Part shown: in pieces, positions 31,810-41,009 of the stretch
Numbering within the stretch: position 1 is the first letter of the stretch
Layout of the letters: each line of letters opens with the position of its first letter
From: Salinispora cortesiana
GTDB taxonomy: Bacteria; Actinomycetota; Actinomycetes; Mycobacteriales; Micromonosporaceae
Reading direction: 5' to 3'
Length of the DNA: 61,103 bases
Assembly: GCF_000484695.1 (NCBI RefSeq)
Contig: NZ_AXVR01000029.1
Coordinates: 1 to 61,103, forward strand
Notes under the pieces: model-generated
Told to the model about the DNA's origin: nothing
The model's database searches: none
What the model saw: the letters and a program-made list of their open reading frames with translations, nothing else
Made by a program: the position numbers and the translations under genes

Positions 31810-32000
31810 CGCAGGGTACCTGGTTCAAGAGCTCGAAGAGCGGGCCGAACTGCGACAACTGCGTTGAGGTGGCGTACGTGCCGGGGGCGGTCGGCGTGCG
31901 GGACTCGAAGGACAGGTCTGGCCCGGCCCTGGTCTTCAGCCCGGGTGGCTGGCGTTCCTTCGTCAGCGATGCGCGGGGCGGTGCCTTCGACCCGCGCTGA
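31779..32000 (+). CDS. DUF397 protein, partner of the XRE/DUF5753 regulator
   Basis: This 73-residue DUF397 domain has the signature TWFKSSKSGPNCDNCVEVAYVPG, then GVRDSKDRSGPALVFSPGGWRSF. Family members are small partners of XRE/DUF5753 regulators, and some behave like a regulator-antagonist or toxin-antitoxin-like pair. The ATG at 31779 (alternative GTG at 31773) lies 31 nt inside the end of the regulator gene, a strong sign of coupled translation. A 16-bp hairpin ends the transcript 6 nt after the stop. Confidence 0.9.
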   Translation: MATKEFPVDLTQGTWFKSSKSGPNCDNCVEVAYVPGAVGVRDSKDRSGPALVFSPGGWRSFVSDARGGAFDPR

Positions 32001-32006
32001 CCAGGA

Positions 32007-32045
32007 CCGGTGCCCCCGTCCGGCCAGTTCGGACGGGGGCACCGG
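32007..32045 (+). terminator. Strong hairpin after the DUF397 gene
   Basis: CCGGTGCCCCCGTCCG and CGGACGGGGGCACCGG form a perfect 16-bp stem with a 7-nt loop. A weak T-rich stretch follows (GGTTTCTGGGTT). It closes the regulator-DUF397 transcript. Confidence 0.85.
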
Positions 32046-32181
32046 ATCGGTTTCTGGGTTCCGGCGACCGGCTTGCCCCGGGCCCGTCGCCACAACGGCT
32101 CCGTCTCGTTGAACCCGTCGGTACGGCGCAGGTCAGTGACCCGCCGCGCCGATCGGCAACCGAATGAGGTAGGCGAGACGG

Positions 32182-32586
32182 ATGACGACGATCGGGTCAG
32201 AGAACCTCACCAACGGTCCGGGTAAGCCGGAGCGGTTCGGCGGCAAGTACCGAGGGACACGCCGGGACACGGTGCTCACCGAGGTGGTGTCGCCGGACGC
32301 CGAGGCTGGCGAGCGGCAGGATGGGGCCGCACCTCCGCGACCTGCGCCACCCCGCCCCCTGCCTTCACTCGACCCGGACCCGTCAACCGGTCCGGGCTTT
32401 CCGGTCGATGGCTGGTCGACCGGTCCGGTCGAATCACTGGTTGATCACCCGTTGCTCCGCGGTCTCCTGCTGGAACTGCCGCCGAGGGGCAGTGTTCCGC
32501 CACCGGGTTGGTTGGATCGCTGGTTCGAGGCGACCCGGGCCATCCTCGAACTGCTCTACGTGCAGGGCCCGGGGCGGTCCCGCTGA
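32182..32586 (+). CDS. Hypothetical Pro-rich protein
   Basis: This 134-residue protein has a disordered N-terminal half rich in Pro and charged residues (about 1-75). A compact C-terminal part contains HPLLRGLLLELPPRG and GWLDRWFEATRAILELLY, probably two or three helices. A purine-rich GAGGTAGGCGAG lies before the ATG. It follows the regulator-DUF397 pair after a strong terminator, so it has its own promoter. I do not recognise the family. Conserved-looking C-terminal aromatic residues support real coding. Confidence 0.55.
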   Translation: MTTIGSENLTNGPGKPERFGGKYRGTRRDTVLTEVVSPDAEAGERQDGAAPPRPAPPRPLPSLDPDPSTGPGFPVDGWSTGPVESLVDHPLLRGLLLELPPRGSVPPPGWLDRWFEATRAILELLYVQGPGRSR

Positions 32587-32773
32587 CGGTTGTTTCGCAC
32601 CAAAGTGCTGGTCAGGCCGCGAGTCTGCGGTGCTGATCGGCGGGGCTCCGGCGGCTCTGCCAACCGGTCGCCGGAGGTGTCCCCGTCGCCACCTCGGTGA
32701 CTTCCCCGGTATTCCACCCGTGGCCCCGGTGACTCGACGTGTTGATTTCTCATCTCCTTGCCGTTTACTCTCA

Positions 32774-32799
32774 TCGATGGATAGGCATCTATCGATCGA
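32774..32799. promoter_or_regulatory. Inverted repeat upstream of the subtilase gene
   Basis: TCGATGGATAG and CTATCGATCGA form an 11-bp inverted repeat with one mismatch and a 4-nt spacer, in an AT-richer patch 50 nt before the protease start. It is a candidate regulator site or part of the 5' leader. Confidence 0.45.
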
Positions 32800-32849
32800 C
32801 TCGCCGGGAGTCGGTGGACCTTGATGCCATCCGGAGGGAGACAGAGGAG

Positions 32850-34403
32850 ATGGGTCTATCTCGAAGGTCTGTGTTCGTCGGATTAGCCACGATGGCCATG
32901 GTGGCGTCCGCAACCCCCGCTATGGCCGCTGAACCGGTTGGTGAGATCCGTGGTGCGGGGGGCGCTACGGCTGTAGCCGACAGCTACATTGTGGTCTTCA
33001 AGGAGAGTGCGGTCGGCCGTGGCGCGGTTGAGAGGTCGGCTGACCGTCTGGTGGATCGGCACGGTGGCCAGGTGGCCCGGACGTACACCGCAGCACTGCG
33101 TGGGGCCGAACTGCGGGTGGATGCTGGTGCGGCAGCTCGTATCGCGGCCGACCCGGCGGTGGCCTACGTTGAGCAGAATCACCAGGTGTCGATCAACGGC
33201 ACGCAGGTTAATCCGCCGTCCTGGGGTTTGGACCGGGTTGATCAGCGGGATTTGCCGTTGGACGACTCTTACACCTACCCGAATACCGCCAGTGATGTGA
33301 CCGTCTACATCCTTGACACTGGGATTCGTACCACTCACCAGGACTTCGGTGGCAGGGCTACCTGGGGTACCAACACCGCCGACAACAATGACACCGACTG
33401 TAACGGGCACGGTACGCACGTGGCCGGCACCGTTGGTGGTACGGCGTATGGTGTGGCCAAGGAGACCAACCTGGTAGCGGTGAAGGTGCTGGACTGCGCG
33501 GGCAACGGTACTTTCGCTGGGGTTGTGGCCGGTGTTGACTGGGTGACTGCGAACGCGGTCGCGCCGGCGGTGGCGAACATGAGCCTTGGCGGCGGTGCGA
33601 ACACCGCGTTGGACAACGCGGTGACCAACTCGATCGCCTCGGGTGTCACCTATGCGCTGGCGGCGGGTAACAGCAGCGCCAACGCCTGCAACTACTCACC
33701 AGCCCGCACCCCGGACGCAATCACTGTTGGCTCTACGACCAACAGTGATGGACTGTCCTGGTTCTCCAACATCGGAAACTGTCTGGACATCTTCGCGCCG
33801 GGCTCGTCGATCACTGCGCCGTGGATCACCAGTGACACCAGCACGCGTACGATCAGCGGCACGTCGATGGCCTCGCCGCACGTCGCGGGTGCCGCGGCGA
33901 TGGTCCTGTCGGCCAACCCGTCGTACACCCCGCAGCAGATCCGGGACGCGCTGGTCGACAACGCCACCGACGGTGCGGTCGGCTCTCCGGGCAGTGGCTC
34001 ACCGAACAAGCTCCTCTACGTCGGTGACGGCGGCACCACGCCGCCCCCGCCGCCGGGGTGCTCCGGCACCAACGACACCGACGTGTCGATCCCGGACGCC
34101 GGCTCCGCAGTGACCAGCTCGATCACCATCGCCGGCTGCGACCGGGACGCCGCGGCCACCTCGACCGTGGCGGTGGACATCCCCCACACCTGGCGGGGTG
34201 ACCTCGTTATCGACCTGATCGCGCCGGACGGCTCGTCCTACCGGCTGAAGACCAACGACCTGTCCGACTCCGCCGACAACGTCAACGAGACCTACACGGT
34301 GAACCTCTCCAGCGAGGCAGCCGACGGCACCTGGCAGCTCCAGGTCCGCGACGTCTACCGCGGGGACACCGGCTACATCGACACCTGGACCCTGACGGTC
34401 TGA
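32850..34403 (+). CDS. Secreted subtilisin-like protease with P domain (S8)
   Basis: The 517-residue preproenzyme has an export signal (1-27) with a twin-arginine-like SRRSVFV and an AMAA cleavage region. An I9 inhibitor propeptide (about 44-112) follows, then a proteinase-K-like catalytic domain with D156, H187 (GHGTH), oxyanion N274 and S339 (GTSMASPH). A Pro linker (about 397-403) leads to a C-terminal proprotein-convertase P domain (about 404-517). Paired cysteines (C184/C215, C280/C311) fit disulfides in the catalytic domain. The ATG at 32850 has GGAGGGAG 11 nt upstream; an earlier start at 32739 would bury the signal peptide. It is a likely extracellular scavenging protease. Confidence 0.92.
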   Translation: MGLSRRSVFVGLATMAMVASATPAMAAEPVGEIRGAGGATAVADSYIVVFKESAVGRGAVERSADRLVDRHGGQVARTYTAALRGAELRVDAGAAARIAADPAVAYVEQNHQVSINGTQVNPPSWGLDRVDQRDLPLDDSYTYPNTASDVTVYILDTGIRTTHQDFGGRATWGTNTADNNDTDCNGHGTHVAGTVGGTAYGVAKETNLVAVKVLDCAGNGTFAGVVAGVDWVTANAVAPAVANMSLGGGANTALDNAVTNSIASGVTYALAAGNSSANACNYSPARTPDAITVGSTTNSDGLSWFSNIGNCLDIFAPGSSITAPWITSDTSTRTISGTSMASPHVAGAAAMVLSANPSYTPQQIRDALVDNATDGAVGSPGSGSPNKLLYVGDGGTTPPPPPGCSGTNDTDVSIPDAGSAVTSSITIAGCDRDAAATSTVAVDIPHTWRGDLVIDLIAPDGSSYRLKTNDLSDSADNVNETYTVNLSSEAADGTWQLQVRDVYRGDTGYIDTWTLTV

Positions 34404-34420
34404 TCTGGCTTCACCGGGCG

Positions 34421-34451
34421 GGGCCCCTTCCGGAGACTCCGGGAGGGGCCC
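34421..34451. terminator. Hairpin between convergent subtilase and glycosyltransferase genes
   Basis: GGGCCCCTTCCGG pairs with CCGGGAGGGGCCC (one G-T pair) around a 5-nt loop, 17 nt after the protease stop. It can serve both strands. Confidence 0.8.
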
Positions 34452-34471
34452 GTGCCGTGCCGGGACCTTCC

Positions 34472-35278
34472 TCAGACGGCGAAGCTGGTGGGCTGGTCGG
34501 TGGCGGGCTCCGGCGGCTCCGCCTTCCACAGGCCGGTCTTCTGTGCGGCAAGCCGGGCCAGGTATGCCGGGTTGAGGATCACGTAACGGCGCCAGAGGCG
34601 CTTCGGTTCCAGGCTGAGTCGCCAAAGCCACTCCAGGCCGGCCCGCTGCATCCACGGTGGCGGCTGCCGCAACAGACCCGCGTGGTAGTCGAAGGCCGCG
34701 CCGACCGCCATCAGCGGCATGTCCAGCAGCGGTCGCATGGCGTACGTGAAGATCTCCTGCCGCGGGCAGCCCAGCCCGACCAGGACGAGTCGGGCCCCGC
34801 TGTTCCGGATCCGATCGGCGATCTCGACATCCTCACCGGGTTGCACCGGTCGGAACTTGGACGGCTCCACCCCGGCGAGCTTCAGCGCGGGAAACATTCG
34901 CTCCAGCGCCGGCACCAGGGTCGCGAGCGTCTCCTCGGTGGAGCCGTAGAGGTAGACCGGCAGGCCCTCGTCGGCGAAGCGGGACAGTACATGCAGGGTG
35001 AGCGTCGGCCCGTAGACCCGGTCGGTCAGCCCGGCCCGGTGCAGCACGTTGAGCGCCCAGCGCACCGGCTGTCCGTCCGGAGTGACCACATCGAACGAGT
35101 TCAACCGGGCATTGTGTGCCGGATCGAGCACCCCGGTCATCACGCCGTGAACGGCCAGGGCGGTCAGCGCCAGCGGCTGCCGCTCGTGCGCCGCCGTCAC
35201 GACCGCCTCGGTGGCGGTGGCGTAGTCCGTGACGTCGACGAGGACGCCGAGTACGTTCCGCTTGGCCCGGAGGGTCAT
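34472..35278 (-). CDS. WecB/TagA/CpsF-family glycosyltransferase
   Basis: This 268-residue enzyme of the WecB/TagA fold transfers a UDP-sugar, typically N-acetylmannosamine or relatives, to a polyprenyl-linked acceptor at the membrane. Family blocks are visible: [47 protein letters not shown] and [10 protein letters not shown]. The ATG at 35278 overlaps the stop of the epimerase gene (ATGA), so the two enzymes are coupled. This suggests the epimerase supplies the sugar nucleotide this enzyme uses. The product, a cell-surface polysaccharide or glycolipid, is unknown; no other glycan genes are adjacent. Confidence 0.9.
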   Translation of the reverse strand: MTLRAKRNVLGVLVDVTDYATATEAVVTAAHERQPLALTALAVHGVMTGVLDPAHNARLNSFDVVTPDGQPVRWALNVLHRAGLTDRVYGPTLTLHVLSRFADEGLPVYLYGSTEETLATLVPALERMFPALKLAGVEPSKFRPVQPGEDVEIADRIRNSGARLVLVGLGCPRQEIFTYAMRPLLDMPLMAVGAAFDYHAGLLRQPPPWMQRAGLEWLWRLSLEPKRLWRRYVILNPAYLARLAAQKTGLWKAEPPEPATDQPTSFAV

Positions 35279-36348
35279 GACTGCGGAACCCACTTGTCGA
35301 CGTTGGCCTCGTAGATCTCACGCATGATCATGGGCACGTCATAGACCTGCTTCCAGTCCGGGTAGTCGGCGTGGAAGGCCTCGTTGGAGCCGATCCACCA
35401 CTTGTGGTCGCCGATTCGGTTCGCCTCGACGTACTCGGAGTCCATCTCCTGCCCGGTGATCTGCTGGGCCAGGGCGAAGGCCTCGCGCATCGAGGTGTTG
35501 GAGTGCCGGCCGCCGCCCAGGTTGTAGACGGCGGCGGAGCGCGGGTTACGGAAGAACGACTCGAACGCCGAGACCACGTCCGAGCTGTGGATGGCGTCCC
35601 GGACCTGCTTGCCCTGGTATCCGAAGATCTTGTACTTCCGGCGCTCCATGTTGGCCCGCATCACGTACCCGAGGAAGCCGTGCAGCTCGGTGGCGGAGTG
35701 CGCAGGGCCGGTCAGGGTGCCACCGCGGAAGCAGGCCGTCCGCATGTCGAAGTAGCGGCCGTACTCCTGCACCATCACATCCGCCGCCACCTTGGAGGCG
35801 CCGAAGATCGAGTGCAGGCAGGCGTCGATCGACATGTCTTCCCGGATGCCCTGCTCGTACGGGTGCCCGGGCTCGATCTCCCACCGCGTCTCCAACTCGA
35901 CCAGGGGCAGGCTGTTCGGCCGGTCGCCGTAGACCTTGTTGGTGGAGCAGTGGATGACCGGCGCCTCAATGCAGTGCTCGCGAACGTTCTGTAGCACGTT
36001 GAGGGTGCCGGCGGCGTTGACGTCGAAGTCGGTGAACGGGTCGCGGACGGCCCAGTCGTGCGACGGCTGCGCCGCAGTGTGGATCACCACAGCCGTGTCG
36101 CGGCCGTAGCGGCGGAAGAGCTTCGCGAGCGCGTCCCGGTCGCGGATGTCGATGCTTTGGTGCGAGTAGGCGGCGCCCAGCTCCTCGGTGAGCCGCCGGA
36201 CGTTCCAGGCGGTCGAGGCCTCCGCGCCGAAGAACTCCTGCCGCATGTCATTGTCAATACCGACGATATCGAGACCGAGGCCGGCAAAATGCCGGACCGC
36301 TTCGGAGCCAATCAGACCGCCCGATCCGGTCACGAATGCGACACTCAC
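35275..36348 (-). CDS. NAD-dependent epimerase/dehydratase with Phe in place of active-site Tyr
   Basis: The 357-residue extended SDR has the NAD-binding GSGGLIG near residue 8, the acidic ribose-binding D32 region and the catalytic-strand CSTNKVYG with S135/T136. The usual YxxxK reads F182-G-A-S-K186 ([11 protein letters not shown]), so the catalytic Tyr is replaced by Phe. It resembles CDP-paratose/tyvelose 2-epimerase-like proteins: [14 protein letters not shown] and [12 protein letters not shown] are visible. A nearby Tyr (Y164 in HPYEQG) might substitute. It is the first gene of a two-gene operon with the WecB-type transferase. Confidence 0.85.
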   Translation of the reverse strand: MSVAFVTGSGGLIGSEAVRHFAGLGLDIVGIDNDMRQEFFGAEASTAWNVRRLTEELGAAYSHQSIDIRDRDALAKLFRRYGRDTAVVIHTAAQPSHDWAVRDPFTDFDVNAAGTLNVLQNVREHCIEAPVIHCSTNKVYGDRPNSLPLVELETRWEIEPGHPYEQGIREDMSIDACLHSIFGASKVAADVMVQEYGRYFDMRTACFRGGTLTGPAHSATELHGFLGYVMRANMERRKYKIFGYQGKQVRDAIHSSDVVSAFESFFRNPRSAAVYNLGGGRHSNTSMREAFALAQQITGQEMDSEYVEANRIGDHKWWIGSNEAFHADYPDWKQVYDVPMIMREIYEANVDKWVPQS

Positions 36349-36421
36349 ACGTCACTCCTGGTCCGTCGGAGTCAAGAACGATAGGAGCATAGCGTGACGT
36401 ACGACGTGTCCCGATACGGCG

Positions 36422-36449
36422 CGAGGGCCCCGCTACTGCGGAGCCCTCG
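36422..36449 (-). terminator. Hairpin after tRNA-Leu
   Basis: On the minus strand CGAGGGCTCCGC pairs with GCGGGGCCCTCG (one G-T pair) around a 4-nt loop, 5 nt after the tRNA-Leu 3' end. No T tract follows. Confidence 0.75.
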
Positions 36450-36454
36450 TCTGG

Positions 36455-36537
36455 TGGGGAAGGGGGGAGTTGAACCCCCACGCCCTTTCGGGCACACGGA
36501 CCTGAACCGTGCGCGTCTGCCATTCCGCCACTTCCCC
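36455..36537 (-). tRNA. tRNA-Leu(CAG)
   Basis: An 83-nt class II tRNA with acceptor GGGGAAG/CTTCCCC, a D arm, anticodon CAG (complement of 36502-36504) in a CACGG/CCGTG stem, a long variable arm TGCCCGAAAGGGCG and T arm GGGGG/CCCCC. CC follows the discriminator A. Confidence 0.95.
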
Positions 36538-36785
36538 GTGGCTTCAACCGGAGACACCTGGTGTCCAGTCCCCCGGCTGCACCGGGCTCGGGACATTCTA
36601 CGCGGCTCCTCGCACTTGCCACCAACGGTTACCCTCGTAGGACGGCCACCGTTCGTGGCGGACGAAAGACTAGCACGACGGAGCCGGCCCGCCGAACGGG
36701 CCGGGATCAGCGCGGCCGAGCGGCGTGTGAGCTGCACGCTCCTCGGCCGGATACCATCATGTCCTCGGGACCCGAGGAGGAGCCG

Positions 36786-37547
36786 GTGAGCGTGCTGCAA
36801 CGCTTCGAGAAGCGTCTGGAAGGCCTGGTCGAAGGGGCTTTCGCCAAGGTCTTCAAAGGGGTGGTCCACCCCGTGGAGATCCTCAACGCCATGCAGCGGG
36901 AGGCCGAGGCGCACAAGGCGATCCTGGCCGGTGGGCGCACGTTGGTGCCCAACCGCTACGTGATCGATCTCTCGCCATACGACCACAGTCGCCTGGCGCC
37001 GTACGCCGCCGCACTGGCCCAGGAGCTGGCCCAGTCGCAGGCGGAGTTCATCGGCGAGCAGGCGTGGACGGTCTACGGCGACGTGATCGTCGAGATCGAA
37101 CGGGGGGAGGGGCTCGACACCGGCATGTTCCGGGTCACCGCCGAGGTTTACACCGGCGGTGAGGTCGCCCCGGTGTCGGGGCCGGGCTACGACGCCGGCC
37201 CGCCGGCCTACCCCGCCTACGAGCAGGGGGGCGGCTACGGCCCGCCGCCCGGTCAGGGTGGCGGCCACAACGTGCGGCTGGTCTCCGGCGACGGGCGGAC
37301 CTACCCGCTCCAGCTGGGCACGACCGTGATCGGCCGCGGCGACCAGGCAACCCTGCGCCTACCCGATGTCGGCATCTCGCGGCGACACGCCCGGCTGGAC
37401 TTCGACGGCGGGCAGGTCGTGCTGACCGACCTCGGGTCGACCAACGGGACGATGGTCAACGGTCAGCGGGTCTCCGCGGTCGCCCTGAACCCCGGTGACA
37501 TGGTCCAGCTCGGCACCACGACGCTGACCTTCCGCGTGGACGGCTGA
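36786..37547 (+). CDS. fhaA: FHA-domain protein FhaA
   Basis: The 253-residue protein has an N-terminal DUF3662 domain (about 1-115, starting SVLQRFEKRLEGLVEGAF) and a Gly/Pro/Tyr-rich linker (about 122-160). A C-terminal FHA domain (about 163-253) has the phosphothreonine-binding GRGDQ...ISRRHARL...STNGTMVNG pattern. In mycobacteria FhaA binds phosphorylated MviN and helps control peptidoglycan precursor export, and it is a PknA/PknB target. The GTG at 36786 has GAGGAGGAG upstream. It is the first gene of the kinase/cell-wall cluster, 6 nt before fhaB. Confidence 0.95.
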   Translation: MSVLQRFEKRLEGLVEGAFAKVFKGVVHPVEILNAMQREAEAHKAILAGGRTLVPNRYVIDLSPYDHSRLAPYAAALAQELAQSQAEFIGEQAWTVYGDVIVEIERGEGLDTGMFRVTAEVYTGGEVAPVSGPGYDAGPPAYPAYEQGGGYGPPPGQGGGHNVRLVSGDGRTYPLQLGTTVIGRGDQATLRLPDVGISRRHARLDFDGGQVVLTDLGSTNGTMVNGQRVSAVALNPGDMVQLGTTTLTFRVDG

Positions 37548-37553
37548 TCTGCC

Positions 37554-38039
37554 TTGCCGGAGCTCGTCATCACCGTTGCCCGGTTCGGGTTCCTGATCCT
37601 GTTGTGGATTTTCGTCTTCACGGTGGTCGGGGTGATTCGCCGGGACCTCTTCGCGGGTGCCCGCTCTGGTCGGCTGGTAGCGGCCCCCCGGGGCGTCGGG
37701 GCCGTCCTTGGTCAGGGCGGCAAGCCGGCCCGGGTGAAGCGGGGAAAGGCAGCTCGCCAGCTGGTGGTGACCGCCGGCCAGTTAGCCGGCACCCGCATCA
37801 CCCTCGGCGAAGCGCAGATCACAATCGGCCGGGCCGAGGATTCCACCCTCGTGATCACCGATGATTACGCCTCCGCTCGACACGCCCGGCTCGTGCCTCG
37901 CGACGGGCAGTGGTTCGTTGAGGACCTCGGTTCGACTAACGGGACCTACCTGGATCGCGCTAAGGTCACCGGACCTACCCCCGTCCCCCTCGGCGTGCCG
38001 ATCCGCATCGGGCGCACCTCACTCGAATTACGGCCATGA
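37554..38039 (+). CDS. fhaB: FHA-domain membrane protein FhaB/FipA
   Basis: The 161-residue protein has one N-terminal membrane helix (about 5-27, VARFGFLILLWIFVFTVVGV) and a C-terminal FHA domain (about 70-160, with IGRAEDSTLVI, SARHARL and STNGTYLD). In mycobacteria FhaB/FipA links phosphorylated PknA/PknB substrates to the divisome. The start is a rare TTG at 37554, set by the conserved MPELV start and the 6-nt gap after fhaA. The stop overlaps the pstP start by ATGA. Confidence 0.93.
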   Translation: MPELVITVARFGFLILLWIFVFTVVGVIRRDLFAGARSGRLVAAPRGVGAVLGQGGKPARVKRGKAARQLVVTAGQLAGTRITLGEAQITIGRAEDSTLVITDDYASARHARLVPRDGQWFVEDLGSTNGTYLDRAKVTGPTPVPLGVPIRIGRTSLELRP

Positions 38040-39490
38040 CTCTGACCCTCCGCTATGCGGCCCACAGCGACCGCGGGCTGATCCGAGACGGCAACCAGGA
38101 CTCTGTCTATGCCGGGCCACGGCTACTCGCCGTCGCCGACGGCATGGGCGGTATGGCCGCCGGCGACGTCGCCAGCAACATCGTCATCGGCGCCATGGCG
38201 CCACTGGATGAGGATGTCCCCGGCAACGCCCTCGTGGATGCGCTTCGTTCGGCTGTCACCAACGCCACCCAACAGCTACGCGAGACCGTTGACGCCAACC
38301 CGCAGCTGGAGGGGATGGGGACGACGCTCACCGCGATCCTCTTCTCCGGCAGCAAGCTGGGCATGGTGCACATCGGCGACTCCCGTGCCTACCTGCTGCG
38401 TGCCGGCGAGTTCGCCCAGATAACCAAGGACGACACGTACGTCCAGATGCTTGTCGACGAGGGCCGGATCAGTGCCGAGGAGGCGAGCAGCCACCCCCAG
38501 CGGTCGCTGCTGACCCGAGCTCTTGACGGTCGGGACATCGACGCGGAGTACTCGGTCCGCCAGGTCCTCACCGGCGACCGGTACCTGATCTGTAGCGATG
38601 GTCTCTCGGGCGTGGTGAGCGCGGAGACGATCGTGGAGACGATGCGGGAGTACGCCGACCCGCAGCAGTGCGTGGAGCGGTTGGTCCAGCTCGCGCTGCG
38701 CGGTGGCGGACCGGACAACATCACCGTGATCATCGCCGACGCGACGGACCAGGACATCGTCGAGGCGACCCCGATCGTCGGTGGCGCTGCCGCCCGGGAC
38801 CGGGGCATGGCGACCTCCGCCGATGACTCCACCCCTGCGGCCCGCGCCTCGGCGCTCTCCGGTCCACCACCACCGGCGTCGCCGGACGAGTCGACAGCCG
38901 GGGCCGACGACGAGCCGGAGCGCCGTCGACGTCGACCGATCCGCCTCGCGGCGATGAGTCTCGCCCTGCTCGTCCTGCTCGGCGGAGCGCTCTACGGTGG
39001 GTGGAGCTACACCCAGCGGCACTACTACGTTGGAGCCACCGAGAGTGGTCAGGTCGCGGTGTTCCGTGGCATCGAGGGGCAGATCGCCGGCATTGATCTC
39101 TCTGCCGTGCACTCCACGAGCACCGCCGAGCTGGACGACCTCACCCTCGCCGCGCAGGAGCAGGTCAAACAGGGCATCCCGGCTAAGAGTGAAGCGGATG
39201 CGGAGCGTCGGCTGGCCGAGCTGACCGCCGACACCCCGACCAACCCCAACCTGAAGCCGATCTGTCCCCCCAGCCCCAGTCCGAGCCCGAGCCCGCCAGT
39301 CGTGCCGAGCCCGACAGTGGAGCTCGCTACGCCGACGCCGGCTTCCGCTCCGAGCATGCCGCCGGCGACCTCCGCCGCACCGAGCACGCCGGCAAGTGGC
39401 GCGCCGACCGAACCGACCCCCTCGCCCGACGCCTTGCCCGCCATCCCGCCACCGGCCGTTGATCCGGCCGCCTGCCGGTCGCCCGAGTGA
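38036..39490 (+). CDS. pstP: PP2C Ser/Thr phosphatase PstP
   Basis: The 484-residue phosphatase reverses PknA/PknB phosphorylation. The cytosolic PP2C domain (about 5-238) shows DGMGG at 35-39, GDSRAYLLR and GGPDNITVI with the metal-binding Asp residues. A basic patch and one membrane helix (about 303-324) follow, then a short external domain (about 325-420) and a Pro/Ser/Thr-rich tail of about 65 residues. The layout matches mycobacterial PstP with a longer low-complexity tail. Translation is coupled to fhaB; rodA follows after 28 nt. Confidence 0.95.
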   Translation: MTLTLRYAAHSDRGLIRDGNQDSVYAGPRLLAVADGMGGMAAGDVASNIVIGAMAPLDEDVPGNALVDALRSAVTNATQQLRETVDANPQLEGMGTTLTAILFSGSKLGMVHIGDSRAYLLRAGEFAQITKDDTYVQMLVDEGRISAEEASSHPQRSLLTRALDGRDIDAEYSVRQVLTGDRYLICSDGLSGVVSAETIVETMREYADPQQCVERLVQLALRGGGPDNITVIIADATDQDIVEATPIVGGAAARDRGMATSADDSTPAARASALSGPPPPASPDESTAGADDEPERRRRRPIRLAAMSLALLVLLGGALYGGWSYTQRHYYVGATESGQVAVFRGIEGQIAGIDLSAVHSTSTAELDDLTLAAQEQVKQGIPAKSEADAERRLAELTADTPTNPNLKPICPPSPSPSPSPPVVPSPTVELATPTPASAPSMPPATSAAPSTPASGAPTEPTPSPDALPAIPPPAVDPAACRSPE

Positions 39491-39518
39491 GCGCCGGCTC
39501 GATCTGTCAGGACGTTCA

Positions 39519-41009
39519 GTGACCGCAGCGGCCACGTCGACATCCCCGCCCACCAGCACGGGCGGGCAGAGCGGCGTGCGTCTGGCCCGGTCCCGGCGTA
39601 ACGCCGAGCTGTCGCTGCTGCTGCTCGCCATGGTGCTGGTCGCCGCGTACGGGGCGATGGTCGAAGCCAGCGTTCTCGACACGGTCACGCCGAGCTTCTG
39701 GGTACCGGCCGCCGCGCTCAGCGCGGTCTTCCTCGGCCTGCACGTGGCGATCCGGTTCCTGGCGCCTTTCGCCGACCCGGCTCTGTTGCCGGCCGTCGCC
39801 CTCCTCAACGGCCTCGGTGTCGGCTTCCTGCACCGGCTGGACCTGGCCCGCGCCACCCCAGCCGAGCGCGCCGAACTGGCGACCTTCGCCGGCACCGGCG
39901 GGCGTCAACTCGCCTGGACGCTGATCTCGGTCGCTCTCGCCGCCGGGTTGCTCGCCGTGGTCCGTGATCACCGCTCAATCTCCCGGTACGCATACACGCT
40001 CGGTCTTGCCGGCATCGTGCTGGTGATGATCCCGGCAGTGCTACCGCCGAGTATTTCCGAGATCAACGGCGCGAAGCTCTGGATTCGGGTCGGCGGTCTC
40101 TCCATCCAACCCGGCGAGTTCGCCAAGCTCGCGCTGCTCGCCTTCTTCGCGTACTACCTGGTCCGAAAGCGGGAGGTCCTCTCCCTGGCCAGTCGCCGGT
40201 TCCTCGGTGTCGACCTCCCGCGGGGCCGGGACCTCGGGCCGGTCGTGGTGGTCTGGCTGATCAGCCTCCTGGTTCTGGTCTTCGAGAAGGACCTGGGCAC
40301 CTCCCTGCTCTACTTCGGCATGTTCGTGGCAACGCTCTACATCGCCACCGAACGGGTGAGCTGGCTCCTCATCGGCTTGGTGCTCTTCTTCGGTGGCGCC
40401 TATCTGGCGTACGTGTTGGGCGACCTGATCGGTGGCCCGTTCGCCAACTTCTACCTGCGGGCCAACATCTGGCTGGACCCGTTTGCCGACCCGTACAACG
40501 ACGGTTACCAGCTGGTGCAGGGGCTGCTCGCGCTTGGTAGCGGTGGAATGTTCGGCGCCGGGCCCGGCGCTGGCCAGCCGCTGAAGCTGCCCGAGGTGCA
40601 GAACGACTTCATCTTCGCCGGCCTCGGCGAGGAGATCGGTCTCTTCGGTCTCTCCGCCCTGCTGGTGGTCTACCTGCTCATCGTCGAGCGGGGGCTGCGC
40701 GCCGCGCTGGCGGTTCACGACTCGTTCGGCAAGCTGCTCGCCGGTGGCCTGGCGTTCACCCTCGGGCTCCAGGTCTTCGTGATCGTCGGCGGGATCAGCG
40801 GGCTGATTCCGCTCACCGGCCAGACCACGCCGTTCCTCTCCGCCGGTGGTTCGTCGCTGATGGCGAATTGGTTGCTGATCGCGATCCTGCTTCGGATCTC
40901 CGATGCCGCCCGTCGCCCGGTGACCGGTGGTGGCCCTCCGTCGACGCGACCGACGGGCGGACCACCAGAGCAGCTACACGGTGCCCCCACGGAGGTGATC
41001 AGACCGTGA
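39519..41009 (+). CDS. rodA: SEDS peptidoglycan polymerase RodA/FtsW type
   Basis: The 496-residue SEDS protein has about 12 membrane helices. The conserved extracellular loop is visible as the FGAGPGAG and PEVQNDFIFAGLGEEIG blocks, including the invariant Asp/Glu residues near the polymerase site. It polymerises lipid II as the partner of the class B PBP encoded next. The GTG at 39519 has CAGGA upstream. The end is GTGA, overlapping pbpA, which favours balanced synthesis of the pair. The soluble N-terminal about 30 residues are Thr/Ser-rich. Confidence 0.95.
   Translation: MTAAATSTSPPTSTGGQSGVRLARSRRNAELSLLLLAMVLVAAYGAMVEASVLDTVTPSFWVPAAALSAVFLGLHVAIRFLAPFADPALLPAVALLNGLGVGFLHRLDLARATPAERAELATFAGTGGRQLAWTLISVALAAGLLAVVRDHRSISRYAYTLGLAGIVLVMIPAVLPPSISEINGAKLWIRVGGLSIQPGEFAKLALLAFFAYYLVRKREVLSLASRRFLGVDLPRGRDLGPVVVVWLISLLVLVFEKDLGTSLLYFGMFVATLYIATERVSWLLIGLVLFFGGAYLAYVLGDLIGGPFANFYLRANIWLDPFADPYNDGYQLVQGLLALGSGGMFGAGPGAGQPLKLPEVQNDFIFAGLGEEIGLFGLSALLVVYLLIVERGLRAALAVHDSFGKLLAGGLAFTLGLQVFVIVGGISGLIPLTGQTTPFLSAGGSSLMANWLLIAILLRISDAARRPVTGGGPPSTRPTGGPPEQLHGAPTEVIRP

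Noticed and set aside
38276..39895. 539-codon minus-strand frame opposite pstP/rodA
   Set aside because: Antisense shadow of two certain genes.
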